A stretch of 64,000 nt of DNA from Pseudobutyrivibrio ruminis DSM 9787 (GTDB lineage: Bacteria > Bacillota > Clostridia > Lachnospirales > Lachnospiraceae). A program made the translations under genes and the position numbers. The stretch spans positions 49,869 to 113,868 of the forward strand of contig NZ_OBMR01000012.1 of NCBI RefSeq assembly GCF_900218035.1, given 5' to 3'. Below are positions 43,785 to 53,300 of this stretch, piece by piece. The notes below the pieces were generated by a model. The model was not told the DNA's origin and searched no databases. It worked only from the letters and a program-made list of their open reading frames with translations. Numbering within the stretch: the stretch's first letter is position 1; each line of letters opens with the position of its first letter.

Positions 43785-44885
43785 TTACTGTATTTCTACC
43801 TCAACTTTATCAACTCCACCACAATCTGTTGGCCATAGTAGTAAGGATTTTATTTCTGAAATATCAATAACTCTATCAAAGCAACTTGCACATACTGCAT
43901 ATTCCTCAGTATCATCTGTAAATCCACTAGAGCCTCCGTTTCCAACATAAGGAAGTCTAGTACCATCTTTCATAACAAAACCTGTAAATTCAGGTATTCC
44001 GGTGCCGTCCTCACTAGCCTCTACCTTTCCATTAACCTTATAGTTCACTGTTATTGATACAGGTGATATATCTATAGTTGTGATTGTAAAATTGCTTTCA
44101 GGTACATCTTTATTCACTGTTATTGTCTGGGCGTTGCTAGTGGTTGGAAGCTGTAATTCAAAACACCAATTACCTTTTACTTGCGCCTCATACTCGGCTT
44201 TACCAGGATATATTCCAAGTGAAGAAAATTCCACATGTAAGGTGTTTCCAGGTATTGTATTTAATCCATCTACAGCCTGAATTTGGATTACGTATTCCAA
44301 ATCTCCATTCTCATCCAAGTAATGACCAATAAATCCATCCTGCTCAAGTGGCGATCCATCCTCATAAACACCCATGCCATTATCATCAACTATAATTCCA
44401 TCATAGAAGTAGCTACTTCCATTTACCCATGAAGACTCTGAATCTTTCTCATCACCTAAATAATAATCTACATCTACCCCTGGCTCTTCTTTATCAGAAA
44501 TGCTAAATCCCGAAACTTTAAATGAAACATATGCAAATTTATCATCGGCAACTACTGTGTCAGGAGCTATAGTGATTCCTTGATCTGTCACTTGATAAGA
44601 AGAATAATCAGTAAGCTCCGGATATACAATAGCCTGTCCCTGTTCAGTTAAAGTCTGCTGCTGCACATCAGAAGATTTTAAAGCACCACTCATTCCTCTT
44701 CCCCAGAAATGATGTATAGCTGCTGCAGCTGTGGCTGTTGCTAGAAGAGCAAAACAAATACATGCAACAAATGATAATCTCTTATGAAATTTTACAACCT
44801 TTTTTTCCTCTGAATATCTATATGCTTTTGCTAATACTGTATCGTCGATTCCAACCATACTTAAATACAAATCTCTACTTCTCAT
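43785..44885 (-). CDS. DUF4179-type membrane protein, probable anti-sigma/surface sensor
   Basis: 366 aa. Short cytosolic N-terminus (~1-36), one membrane segment (RLSFVACICFALLATATAAAAI, ~37-58), and a ~300-residue beta-rich extracellular domain with FAYVSFKVSGFSISDKEEPG, characteristic of DUF4179 proteins encoded next to ECF sigma factors. The cytosolic part is the candidate sigma-binding segment. Its ATG overlaps the sigma gene stop by 4 bp, supporting a sigma/anti-sigma pair. Confidence 0.85.
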   Translation of the reverse strand: MRSRDLYLSMVGIDDTVLAKAYRYSEEKKVVKFHKRLSFVACICFALLATATAAAAIHHFWGRGMSGALKSSDVQQQTLTEQGQAIVYPELTDYSSYQVTDQGITIAPDTVVADDKFAYVSFKVSGFSISDKEEPGVDVDYYLGDEKDSESSWVNGSSYFYDGIIVDDNGMGVYEDGSPLEQDGFIGHYLDENGDLEYVIQIQAVDGLNTIPGNTLHVEFSSLGIYPGKAEYEAQVKGNWCFELQLPTTSNAQTITVNKDVPESNFTITTIDISPVSITVNYKVNGKVEASEDGTGIPEFTGFVMKDGTRLPYVGNGGSSGFTDDTEEYAVCASCFDRVIDISEIKSLLLWPTDCGGVDKVEVEIQ

Positions 44886-45445
44886 GATGCTAAATATCCC
44901 TCCCTTACTAATGTTCTCTGTAGCTTTCCTCTTAATCTACTAAGAGTCACTGATACATTGTTCTGAGTCATTCCAAACTTTTTAGCAATTGTACTGATAT
45001 CCTCTGTGTAAAAATATCTACATGAGAAAATATAAGCTTCCCTGTCTGGTAGATTATTTACAAAATCTCTGATAATACGCGAAAGCTCTGCCCCAAGAAT
45101 TGAGCCTTCAACATCACTTGAATCTGGTATACATTCCTCAAGCTCATCAAGTACTTCCGCTATTTCTCCACCGCCTCTTTTTTTCGCTGTCATATTCTCG
45201 TATTTATTAAATGCAATGTTACGAGTAATCTTCCCTAAAAAGATTCTCAAAATCTGAGGTCTTGTTGGCGGAATTCTTTTCCATGCCTTCATATATGTAT
45301 CATCTAAAGCTTCTTCCACATCCTCTGGACACTTTAAAATATTTCCTGCTATAGATGCCAGATAATTGCCATACTTAACATCTGTCTCTTCAATTGCACG
45401 TTCATTACGATTGAAATATAACTCTATTATCTCCTCGTCTCTCAT
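44882..45445 (-). CDS. ECF-type RNA polymerase sigma factor
   Basis: 187 aa. Sigma region 2 spans ~5-75 (CPEDVEEALDDTYMKAWKRIPP, with the -10 recognition helix NIAFNKYENMTAKKR) and region 4 ~125-180 (LPDREAYIFSCRYFYTEDISTIAKKFGMTQNNVSVTLSRLRGKL, a clear helix-turn-helix). Only two regions, so an ECF factor. AAGGGAGC precedes the ATG. First gene of a two-gene operon with its DUF4179 partner; ECF operons are often self-activated. Confidence 0.93.
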   Translation of the reverse strand: MRDEEIIELYFNRNERAIEETDVKYGNYLASIAGNILKCPEDVEEALDDTYMKAWKRIPPTRPQILRIFLGKITRNIAFNKYENMTAKKRGGGEIAEVLDELEECIPDSSDVEGSILGAELSRIIRDFVNNLPDREAYIFSCRYFYTEDISTIAKKFGMTQNNVSVTLSRLRGKLQRTLVREGYLAS

Positions 45446-45532
45446 ATTTGCTCCCTTCGAATTGTTATTTGTAGGCCTTACATCTATATAGACAGGAATT
45501 AGATTTGTATCTTACAAAAAATAATAAAAAAA

Positions 45533-45568
45533 AATTACTCAACCTATTTTACTATAGGTTGAGTAATT
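45533..45568 (-). terminator. Terminator after the free-Met-sulfoxide reductase gene
   Basis: AATTACTCAACCTA / TAGGTTGAGTAATT, a 14-bp stem with an 8-nt loop that can close further, followed on the minus strand by a T run. Confidence 0.85.
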
Positions 45569-45580
45569 ATGACTCATTTT

Positions 45581-46036
45581 TTATTCAAAGGTAATTACTT
45601 CTTCTAAAGCTTTTACAAACTTTTCTAAGCCAAGCTTATCGTCCTCTGAAAATCTATTAAGTTTTGGACTATCAATATCAAGCACGCCTACCACTTTGCC
45701 ATCATTATGAATAGGAACAACAATCTCTGAATTAGAAGCGCAGTCGCATGCAATATGTCCTGTAAACTCGTGTACATTTGGTACCACCAAAGTCTCATCA
45801 TTACCTGCTGCAGTGCCGCATACACCTTTGCCAAGTGCTATTCTGATACATGCAACCTTTCCCTGGAAAGGTCCAAGTAAAAGTGAGCCTTTGTTCATCA
45901 AATAAAATCCTGCCCAGTTTAAATCCTCCATAGCATCATATATAAGTGCTGATGCATTTGAAAGAACAGGAATGAAGTTTGGCTCATCCTCTGCAAGTGA
46001 TTTAATCTGGTCTGCTAGTAAATTATAATCTGTCAT
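45581..46036 (-). CDS. msrC: Free methionine-(R)-sulfoxide reductase (GAF type)
   Basis: 151-aa GAF-fold enzyme reducing free Met-R-sulfoxide. The Cys triad of fRMsr is present: VACIRI, KGVCGTAA and HIACDCASNSE; WAGFYLM and GVLDIDSPKLNRFSEDD are also diagnostic. Needs thioredoxin for turnover. GGAGGAC upstream of the ATG. Last gene of a three-gene unit with a 76-aa protein and a YczE-like membrane protein. Confidence 0.9.
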   Translation of the reverse strand: MTDYNLLADQIKSLAEDEPNFIPVLSNASALIYDAMEDLNWAGFYLMNKGSLLLGPFQGKVACIRIALGKGVCGTAAGNDETLVVPNVHEFTGHIACDCASNSEIVVPIHNDGKVVGVLDIDSPKLNRFSEDDKLGLEKFVKALEEVITFE

Positions 46037-46044
46037 TTGTCCTC

Positions 46045-46275
46045 CTACATTACGCAGCTTCTGCCATCTCTGCCTTCCATGTTGTCATCCTTTACATATC
46101 TGGCATTGAATTCCATATTAATCTCTCGAAGCTCCTTTTTTCCTTCTATGTAATCCTCGTACATCTCAGCAAGGCCTGCCATACATCCATCACAGTTTGC
46201 TTCGATATTTCCAAGAGATTCCTTTACAATTTGCTCTCTTTCTTCTTTTGTAGTGTCTTTAATTAAATATGACAT
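46045..46275 (-). CDS. Small conserved-looking protein with CxxC motif, 76 aa
   Basis: 76 aa: helical start (MSYLIKDTTKEEREQIVKES), then NIEANCDGCMAGLAEMYEDYIEGKKELREIN, and a C-terminal GRSCVM. The CDGC pair could be a redox or metal site, which suits the adjacent sulfoxide reductase, 8 bp away. TGGAGAT precedes the ATG. Similar short proteins occur in Clostridia in my recollection, without a known role. Confidence 0.72.
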   Translation of the reverse strand: MSYLIKDTTKEEREQIVKESLGNIEANCDGCMAGLAEMYEDYIEGKKELREINMEFNARYVKDDNMEGRDGRSCVM

Positions 46276-46287
46276 AGCGTATCTCCA

Positions 46288-46977
46288 TTACTTATTTAAA
46301 ATAGTTTTAAAAGATTCTGTTATTCGTTGATGACGAATCTTTGCAGCATCAAAATGAACTGAATTGAATGCCAGTTGCATTATCGGTCCTGTACAAAAAG
46401 CACATATCAATGTACCAATACCGACTGGCCCACCAAGAATCCATCCCACAAATGTGGCTAAGCTCAGCAGGATAATGCTTACAGCTCCTAGGGGAACCTT
46501 TTTAAGTCTTTTAACTATGCCCACCAGCAAAGTATCTCTTGGGCCACAGCCCAATGCTGCTGCCATATAAGTATACTGCGTATATGCGATAATAACCAGC
46601 CCAATCAACATAACAGGAATTCCCGTCTTAATGGAGCTACATGGTTTTACTAAATCTATGTAGTTGAAGAAATCCACAGCCTTTCCAACCACGAAAGCGT
46701 CTATAAACATTGCAATTCCAATAGGCTCTCTCATCAATATATCAATACCCAGTATGCTATATGAAACAAGGATTGATGCTGTGCCATAAAGAATTCCAAG
46801 GCTTTTTGAAAGTCCAAGATTCAACACATCCCATGGGCCTGCTCCTATATTAGCCTGAATGGTAAGATATACTCCAAATCCATTAATAAAAAGGCTTACT
46901 GCTGCAAGTATCACATTTAAAAGAATTGTTTTTGTGTTACTATTGCTTCTGCGGTCTTCTCTTATAAATCTGTACAC
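46288..46977 (-). CDS. YczE/YitT-like membrane protein
   Basis: 229 aa with five or six membrane segments. Start moved to GTG 46977, which follows AGAGGA at 7 nt; the frame runs to a TTG at 47016 with no ribosome site. Repeated signature IGAGPWDVLNLGLS and ALGCGPRDTLLVGIVKRL marks the YczE/YyaS family, of unknown transport role. First gene of the unit ending with the Met-sulfoxide reductase. Confidence 0.82.
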   Translation of the reverse strand: MYRFIREDRRSNSNTKTILLNVILAAVSLFINGFGVYLTIQANIGAGPWDVLNLGLSKSLGILYGTASILVSYSILGIDILMREPIGIAMFIDAFVVGKAVDFFNYIDLVKPCSSIKTGIPVMLIGLVIIAYTQYTYMAAALGCGPRDTLLVGIVKRLKKVPLGAVSIILLSLATFVGWILGGPVGIGTLICAFCTGPIMQLAFNSVHFDAAKIRHQRITESFKTILNK

Positions 46978-47053
46978 GTAAAAATCCTCTGTAAATCTAA
47001 GTTTAATTTTGCTCAATTAGCCCGCGCACAATTATACATCATAAATATAAAAA

Positions 47054-47078
47054 GAGCCAGAAGTTTTACTTCTGGCTC
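47054..47078 (-). terminator. Terminator of the MerR operon
   Basis: GAGCCAGAAG / CTTCTGGCTC, a 10-bp stem with a TTTTA loop, followed on the minus strand by TTTTT. It lies 8 bp past the YbjQ-like gene. Confidence 0.87.
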
Positions 47079-47086
47079 AAAGAGTT

Positions 47087-47398
47087 TTACAAGAACTTTA
47101 CTGCAGTTCCATAGGCAAGCACCTCTGCTGCTCCCTGCATAACAGACGATGATGCGTATCTTATACCTACAATGGCATCTGCCCCAAGCTGCTCAGCCTC
47201 ATCTACCATTCTCTTTGTAGCAATCTGTCTGGCTTCAACAAGCATATCTGTATAGCCTTTAATCTCACCACCAACAAGTGTCTTCATACCAGCCATGAAA
47301 TCCTTACCAAAGTTTTTAGACTGTACGATAGTTCCCTTTACTACACCGATTACCTCAAACTCCTGTCCTGGAATTGTTTCAATACTTACGAGCTTCAT
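47087..47398 (-). CDS. YbjQ-family (heavy-metal-binding fold) protein
   Basis: 103 aa; the run VVKGTIVQSKNFGKDFMAGMKTLVGGEIKGYTDM and AEQLGADAIVGIRYASS is diagnostic of YbjQ/UPF0145, a pentameric small domain of unknown function. GGAGGAGAA precedes the ATG, inside the end of the MerR gene (20-bp overlap). Last gene of the MerR-controlled operon. Confidence 0.9.
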   Translation of the reverse strand: MKLVSIETIPGQEFEVIGVVKGTIVQSKNFGKDFMAGMKTLVGGEIKGYTDMLVEARQIATKRMVDEAEQLGADAIVGIRYASSSVMQGAAEVLAYGTAVKFL

Positions 47399-48023
47399 TT
47401 ATTTCTCCTCCTTCTATTTCCTTTAATCTTTCTTTTAAAGCAATTAGTGTTCCCACAATCATTGCTCCAAATAACACTATAATAGCAATTACAAATCCAA
47501 TTGGTGTCTCAGGATCTGTAAATTCGGCCCATCCAATAAAAGCAATCATAGCAACGAAAAATATAATACTTACTGTGGCTGCTATAATTGGGCCTCTCTT
47601 TGACTTCTTAATATCAGTTTTATTAACATCCATAAACTTAACGCCCCCTTTCTCAAGTCTCCTCATATCCTCGAGATAAGAATCAGCCTGTAGATTATCA
47701 AACTGAACATTGGCTTCTATGATTTCTTTACACATCTCTTTCATGATATCCAGCTCTTTCTGACGATGTGTAAAAAGAGATATATGGCCATCCAAACAAT
47801 CTGTCATAGATACCTGTCCTGTTTCCAATTTACGAATATCCTCAATTGGAACATCCAAGCTTCTAAGCAGCTTTATCTTATTTAAAAGTTCCACATCCTT
47901 TAGGGAATATTCTCTATATCCATTATCCCTGTTCCGCTCTGGACTAATCAGTCCCTGGTCTTCATAAAAGCGAATATTCTTTTTTGTAATTCCAACTAGT
48001 TCTTCTACTTGATTAATCTTCAT
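47379..48023 (-). CDS. MerR-family transcriptional regulator with C-terminal membrane segments
   Basis: 214 aa. MerR DNA-binding domain ~1-70 (MKINQVEELVGITKKNIRFYEDQGLI...YREYSLKDVELLNKIKLLRSL), dimerisation helix, then two hydrophobic segments (GPIIAATVSIIFFVAMIAFIGWAE and PIGFVIAIIVLFGAMIVGTLIAL), so a membrane-tethered MerR regulator. It should act at the 19-bp-spacer promoter at 49682-49712 that drives its own operon. ATG overlaps the upstream hydrolase gene by 4 bp. Confidence 0.9.
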   Translation of the reverse strand: MKINQVEELVGITKKNIRFYEDQGLISPERNRDNGYREYSLKDVELLNKIKLLRSLDVPIEDIRKLETGQVSMTDCLDGHISLFTHRQKELDIMKEMCKEIIEANVQFDNLQADSYLEDMRRLEKGGVKFMDVNKTDIKKSKRGPIIAATVSIIFFVAMIAFIGWAEFTDPETPIGFVIAIIVLFGAMIVGTLIALKERLKEIEGGEINEARKY

Positions 48024-48835
48024 GCTGTCTCCAAAAACTCTTCTATTAGCCTGTTAATTTCGTCGGGCTTATCCGTATTTGCGTTATGCCCTGCACCTTC
48101 GATCCAATGCAAAGGCAATCCTGTGCGAGCATGCCAAGCTCTATTGTACCTTTTAGTAGAGCCTGCCATATCCTTTGTGCCACATATAAGCATGGCAGGG
48201 CAAGCAATCTCATAAGGAAGCTCTTCCTCCACAGCCTCTACCAAAATCCTATAGCCACCGCCTGCAAGACGTGAGTATCTTTCCTGGTCACCGTCATAGG
48301 TCATCATAAACTCCTTCATTAAGGCACGTCCATATTCAGAGGTTGCCACCCCATTTGTTCCCTGCCGTAAAAGAGTTTTCCATGGATAATAGCGATACAC
48401 CGGAGTCATTCTATGAAGTAACCACAATTCAATTCCTGTATAATACTGCTTTTGCAATGGAGCCGAATCAATAGATACAAACCCTACCACTTTATTAGGA
48501 AAAAGCTGCATAAACATCTGTCCCAAATATCCACCCATGGATTGTCCAATAATAACAGGCTTATCGAAACCATTTTCCACAAGGATTTCATTTAACCAAG
48601 TAGCTTTATCCGCCAAGGAAAAATCCATATCAAATGGATATGAAGTAGCATGAGCTGGCGCATCCCATACAAACACAGGATACTTCCCTTCAAAACACTC
48701 AATCTGCATATCAAATAATTTGTGATCTGCAGTTAACCCAGGTAAAAACACTAGCTGTTTATCCTGACACTCACCATTAGTATTTATCCAATAATGAATA
48801 TTCCCACATCTGGTACTATAAACCTTTTCGACCAT
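48020..48835 (-). CDS. Alpha/beta hydrolase
   Basis: 271 aa. Oxyanion-side FLPGLTADHKLF, nucleophile elbow VIGQSMGGYLGQMF (Ser ~97), acid in MLICGTKDMAGS (Asp), and terminal GAGHNANTDKP (His): a complete catalytic triad. Serine hydrolase/esterase of unknown substrate. TAGGAGAATA precedes the ATG. Second gene of the MerR operon, 3 bp after the YhfC-like gene. Confidence 0.9.
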   Translation of the reverse strand: MVEKVYSTRCGNIHYWINTNGECQDKQLVFLPGLTADHKLFDMQIECFEGKYPVFVWDAPAHATSYPFDMDFSLADKATWLNEILVENGFDKPVIIGQSMGGYLGQMFMQLFPNKVVGFVSIDSAPLQKQYYTGIELWLLHRMTPVYRYYPWKTLLRQGTNGVATSEYGRALMKEFMMTYDGDQERYSRLAGGGYRILVEAVEEELPYEIACPAMLICGTKDMAGSTKRYNRAWHARTGLPLHWIEGAGHNANTDKPDEINRLIEEFLETA

Positions 48836-48838
48836 AAA

Positions 48839-49633
48839 CTATTCTCCTACGGCAATTGTCTGCTCAGCAGAAAATCTCTTATAAACAAATACTGCAATAA
48901 TAGAAACTATTACAATCAATATAATTTCCACTACTATAATCGGTGCATATCCTGCCACCAAAACAGTTACAAAATCTGCAAAGGCATGCAATGCAATTGA
49001 TAAGAAAAGTAGCTGAATCTTTCCATCTTTGACTGCCCTATAAACAATATAGGAAAGTGACAGATGTAATGTAATGGCAACAACTCTCTCTACTCCAGCC
49101 ATGTAAAAATCCACTGGGCTAGTAGTCCACAATAATGAAAGCTGATCAATAGTCTGCTGTTTGATATCGCTGTCAAATAACTCCAATGACTTCTCCATCA
49201 AACCAGTATTAATCATATATGCGCTAATCAGATTTGATACTGTAGTCAGTCCTACTATAATCATAGCCTCAATTCCACCGTGACCAACACCGTACATAAA
49301 TGCATTTTCTTTATTAAGGAGTCGCTTCATAAACAATTTCATTGATATGAAACGACCAACCTCTTCAAAGATTCCAGCTGCAAGTCCACCATAGATGGCT
49401 TTTATAAGAATATTTCCAGTTAAAGCTTCACCAAACTGATTAATCATTCCTATATGCAACAGCTGTTCAAGCACAAGAGCAAATACTACAAATGTAGCAG
49501 CTCCTATCCAAAAGCTAATCATTTTTGCTTTTAGCTTGTTCATTGCATATAGCAATAATCCTATTGGCAAACCAAATGAAATTAATAGTGTAAAACACAT
49601 CCCTATAATAGATGCTAAAGATACTGTTTCCAT
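48839..49633 (-). CDS. YhfC-family intramembrane metalloprotease-like protein
   Basis: 264 aa with about seven membrane segments. GIFEEVGRFISMKLFM (EExxR) and YGVGHGGIEAMI (His..Glu) are the conserved polar motifs of the YhfC group related to CPBP/Abi-type proteases. Substrate and role unknown; such proteins often take part in envelope-stress or peptide resistance. First gene of the MerR operon; GGGAGGGAT precedes the ATG. Confidence 0.85.
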   Translation of the reverse strand: METVSLASIIGMCFTLLISFGLPIGLLLYAMNKLKAKMISFWIGAATFVVFALVLEQLLHIGMINQFGEALTGNILIKAIYGGLAAGIFEEVGRFISMKLFMKRLLNKENAFMYGVGHGGIEAMIIVGLTTVSNLISAYMINTGLMEKSLELFDSDIKQQTIDQLSLLWTTSPVDFYMAGVERVVAITLHLSLSYIVYRAVKDGKIQLLFLSIALHAFADFVTVLVAGYAPIIVVEIILIVIVSIIAVFVYKRFSAEQTIAVGE

Positions 49634-49681
49634 GTCATCCCTCCCGAGTTAATATTGAGACTTGGCCTTGTCTATGCTTGA

Positions 49682-49712
49682 AATATAAACCTTCCACAAG
49701 GTAGAAGGTCAA
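49682..49712 (-). promoter_or_regulatory. MerR-type promoter with 19-bp spacer and dyad
   Basis: Minus strand: TTGACC (49707-49712), 19 bp, TATATT (49682-49687). Inside the spacer is the dyad ACCTTC...GAAGGT (49689-49709). A 19-bp spacer with an ACC..GGT palindrome is the hallmark of promoters untwisted by MerR-family activators, and the operon it drives encodes one. Confidence 0.85.
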
Positions 49713-49787
49713 CACTTTTTTTAAATTTTCCAAATAATCTACAGATATTTAAAATTATAGCATAGTAATATATGTAAATATATAAAA

Positions 49788-49821
49788 AAAGCTCCAATGC
49801 AATAAATGCAATTGGAGCTTT
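49788..49821 (-). terminator. Terminator after the flavodoxin gene
   Basis: AAAGCTCCAAT / ATTGGAGCTTT (11 bp) closed by an inner GCA/TGC, 16 bp past the stop, with a minus-strand T run. Confidence 0.87.
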
Positions 49822-49837
49822 CTCTACAATACTAATC

Positions 49838-50227
49838 TTATATAAACTTCTTAGCAAATGCTTCTGCCTCTGCAAGCTGCTTATCGTTTGGCTTATTTCT
49901 AACATAACATGTCTCATCAGCAACTTCGATGCCCTTTTCCTTAAGTGCCTTCTTAATTAAATCAATAGAATGCTTTGAAATCCAAGAAGTTGAAAATACT
50001 ACTGCCTTCTTTACTTTCTTACCATCAATTCCTGATAAATAATCATTCATTACCTTATCAAGTCCATAAGCGTATAATGCGCCACCGATGAATAAAACAT
50101 CGATGTCTTCAGTAATCTTTGCGTTATCCTCATCTACTGAGATAGGGATTACACCTGCGCCCTTTGCAATTGCTTCTGCAAGGCTCTTTGTATTTCCTGA
50201 TTTAGAATAATATCTAACTGCTACCAT
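49838..50227 (-). CDS. Flavodoxin-like protein
   Basis: 129 aa; ATG preceded by AGGAGGTC (the frame extends to 50257). FMN-phosphate loop VRYYSKSGNTKSLAEAIAKG near the N-terminus, then DVLFIGGALYAYG and KKAVVFSTSW, as in short flavodoxins. An electron carrier replacing ferredoxin or donating to reductases; partner unknown. Monocistronic. Confidence 0.88.
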   Translation of the reverse strand: MVAVRYYSKSGNTKSLAEAIAKGAGVIPISVDEDNAKITEDIDVLFIGGALYAYGLDKVMNDYLSGIDGKKVKKAVVFSTSWISKHSIDLIKKALKEKGIEVADETCYVRNKPNDKQLAEAEAFAKKFI

Positions 50228-50325
50228 AATTGACCTCCTGATTATTGTGTTTATCATGCTATTTAATTGTGCTCAATTCTTTTCTTTAATATACATCCCA
50301 ATCCTAACTATGTCAAGCAATAAAA

Positions 50326-50359
50326 AAAGCTATCCTGCATATCAATGCAAGATAGCTTT
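50326..50359 (-). terminator. Terminator of carAB
   Basis: AAAGCTATC...TGCAT / ATGCA...GATAGCTTT stem with one mismatch and an ATCA loop, 15 bp past carB, minus-strand T run. Confidence 0.83.
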
Positions 50360-50374
50360 AAATCAATCATATAT

Positions 50375-53300
50375 TTATATCTTAGCCACATCCACAAGAG
50401 TGTATTCCGTAGTAGCTGATTCAAGTGATGTAGCAAGTGCTACTGCAGTATCGATTGCTGTGATACAGTTAACACCAGTCTCGATAGAATTTCGGCGAAT
50501 GAGGAATCCGTCTCTTGTCTTATCTCCGTGTCCCTGTGTAGGTGTATCGATAACAAGGTCAATCTTGTGACCAAGGATAAGGTCCATTACGTTTGGAGAT
50601 TCCTGTGAAATCTTGTTTACCTGAAGTGCATCTACTCCTCCATCCTGCAGATACTTTGCAGTTGAGCGTGTAGCGTAGATCTTGTATCCAAGCTTCTCAA
50701 ATCTCTTTGCAACCTCAAGAGCCTCTGGCTTATCAGCATCCTTTACAGTAATAATCATCTGCTTATGCTTTGGAAGAACCACACCGGCTCCAAGGAATGC
50801 TTTGTATAAAGCTTCCTCAAATGTCTTTGCAATACCAAGGCACTCACCAGTTGACTTCATTTCTGGTCCAAGGCTTATCTCAGCTCCACGTAGCTTCTCG
50901 AATGAGAACACTGGCATCTTGATTGCGATGTAATCTGCCTCAGGCTGAAGGCCTGGCTTGTATCCCATGTCTGTAATCTTGTGACCAAGAATTGCCTTTG
51001 CAGCAAGGTCTACGATTGGAATGCCTGTTACCTTGCTGATGTAAGGAACTGTACGTGAGCTTCGTGGGTTTACCTCAATTACATAAACCTCTCCATCCAT
51101 GGCGATGAACTGGATGTTAATCATTCCAAGTACGTGAAGTGCCTTTGCAAGTCGCTCTGTGTAATCTACAATCTTGTCCTTAATATCCTGGCTGATTGTG
51201 TGAGCAGGATATACTGAGATACTATCACCTGAGTGGATACCAGTACGCTCAATATGCTCCATGATACCAGGGATTAAGATATTTTCGCCGTCGCAGATGG
51301 CGTCAACCTCAATTTCCTTTCCCTGTAAGTACTTATCTACAAGGATTGGGTGATCCTGAGCAATCTGATTGATGATATCCATAAATTTCTCAATCTCATC
51401 ATCATTAAAGGCAATCTGCATTCCCTGTCCACCAAGTACATAAGATGGGCGAACAAGTACTGGATAACCAAGTCTGTTTGCAACTTCCTTTGCTTCTTCA
51501 GCAGTAAATACTGTGCCGCCGGCAGCACGTGGAATCTGTGTCTGCTCAAGAATTTCATCAAAGAGCTCTCTATCCTCTGCTGCATCTACGTCCTCTGCCT
51601 TTGTTCCAAGGATTGGCACGCCGATTTTCATAAGGTGCTCTGTAAGCTTGATAGCTGTCTGACCACCGAACTGTACGATAGCGCCATCTGGCTTCTCAAG
51701 ATTTACGATTGACTCTACGTCCTCATTTGTAAGAGGCTCGAAGTAAAGCTTATCTGCTATATCAAAGTCAGTTGAAACTGTCTCTGGGTTGTTATTTACA
51801 ATGACTGTCTCCCAGCCTTCCTTTGCAAACGCCCATGTAGCATGAACTGAACAGTAGTCAAACTCAACACCCTGACCGATTCTGATAGGACCAGAACCAA
51901 GTACAAGTACCTTCTTTCTGTCCTTTGTCTCTACAGCTTCGTTTTCACTTCCGTAAACACTGTAGTAGTAAGGTGTCATGGCATCGAACTCTGCTGCACA
52001 TGTATCAACCATCTTGTAAGCAGCTACAATGCCGTTGTCATATCGCATCTGACGAACCTCGTCCTCAGACATCTTTCCATTCAAATGTGCAATTACGCTA
52101 TCTGGGAACTCAATTCTCTTTGCTTCCTTAAGAAGTTCAACTGTAAGTTCTTCCTGCTGAAGTCTAAGCTCCATTTCAACAAGAATCTTAATCTTATCAA
52201 TAAACCACATATCAATCTTTGTGATATTGTGAATGGTCTCGTAAGATGCTCCACGTCTGAGAGCTTCCGCGATGCAGTAAATTCTTCTATCATCGACAAC
52301 CTTAAGTGCTTCATTAAGTTCCTCATCAGTCATGTCGCAGAAATCGTAGCTAAGAAGTGAATCCACATGCTGCTCAAGTGAGCGGATGGCCTTCATAAGA
52401 GCACCCTCGAAGTTGTTGCAGATGGACATTACCTCACCAGTAGCCTTCATCTGAGTTGTAAGCTTTCTAGTAGCTGTAATGAATTTATCAAATGGAAGTC
52501 TTGGAATCTTTACAACGCAGTAATCAAGCATTGGCTCAAATGATGCGTAAGTCTTCTTTGTGATTGCATTTGGAATTTCATCAAGTGTATAACCAAGAGC
52601 AATCTTTGCTGCTACCTTTGCAATAGGGTATCCTGTCGCCTTTGATGCAAGTGCTGATGAACGAGAAACTCGTGGGTTTACCTCGATTACGCAGTACTCA
52701 AAACTTTCTGGATGAAGTGCATATTGTACGTTACATCCACCTGTAATTCCAAGCTCATCTATAATACGAAGTGCAGATGTACGAAGCATCTGATATTCCT
52801 TGTCGCCAAGTGTCTGTGAAGGAGCAACTACGATTGAGTCACCTGTATGTACACCAACTGGGTCGATATTTTCCATGTTACATACTGTGATGCAGTTGCC
52901 GTTGGCATCACGCATTACCTCGTACTCGATTTCCTTCCATCCAGCGATACATCTTTCTACAAGAACTTCATGTACACGTGAAAGACGAAGACCGTTTGTA
53001 AGAATTTCTACAAGCTCCTGCTGATTGTTTGCAATACCACCGCCTGAGCCGCCAAGTGTATAAGCAGGTCTAAGTACTACTGGATAGCCGATTGTGTTAG
53101 TAAACTTGATACCATCCTCAACTGTGTTTACAACAAGTGATGCTGCAACAGGCTCACCAAGCTTTTCCATTGTATCCTTGAATGCCTGTCTATCCTCAGC
53201 TCTAAAGATTGTCTCAGCTGTGGTACCGATAAGCTTAACTCCTTGCTCTTCTAAGAACCCTGACTCTGCAAGCTCCATACCAAGGTTAAGTCCAGCCTGT

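Noticed and set aside
51337..51585. 82-aa frame inside carB (and similar frames in purL, metH, adaptor genes)
   Set aside because: Shadow frames of long conserved genes with low-complexity Leu/Arg-rich translations and no ribosome sites.
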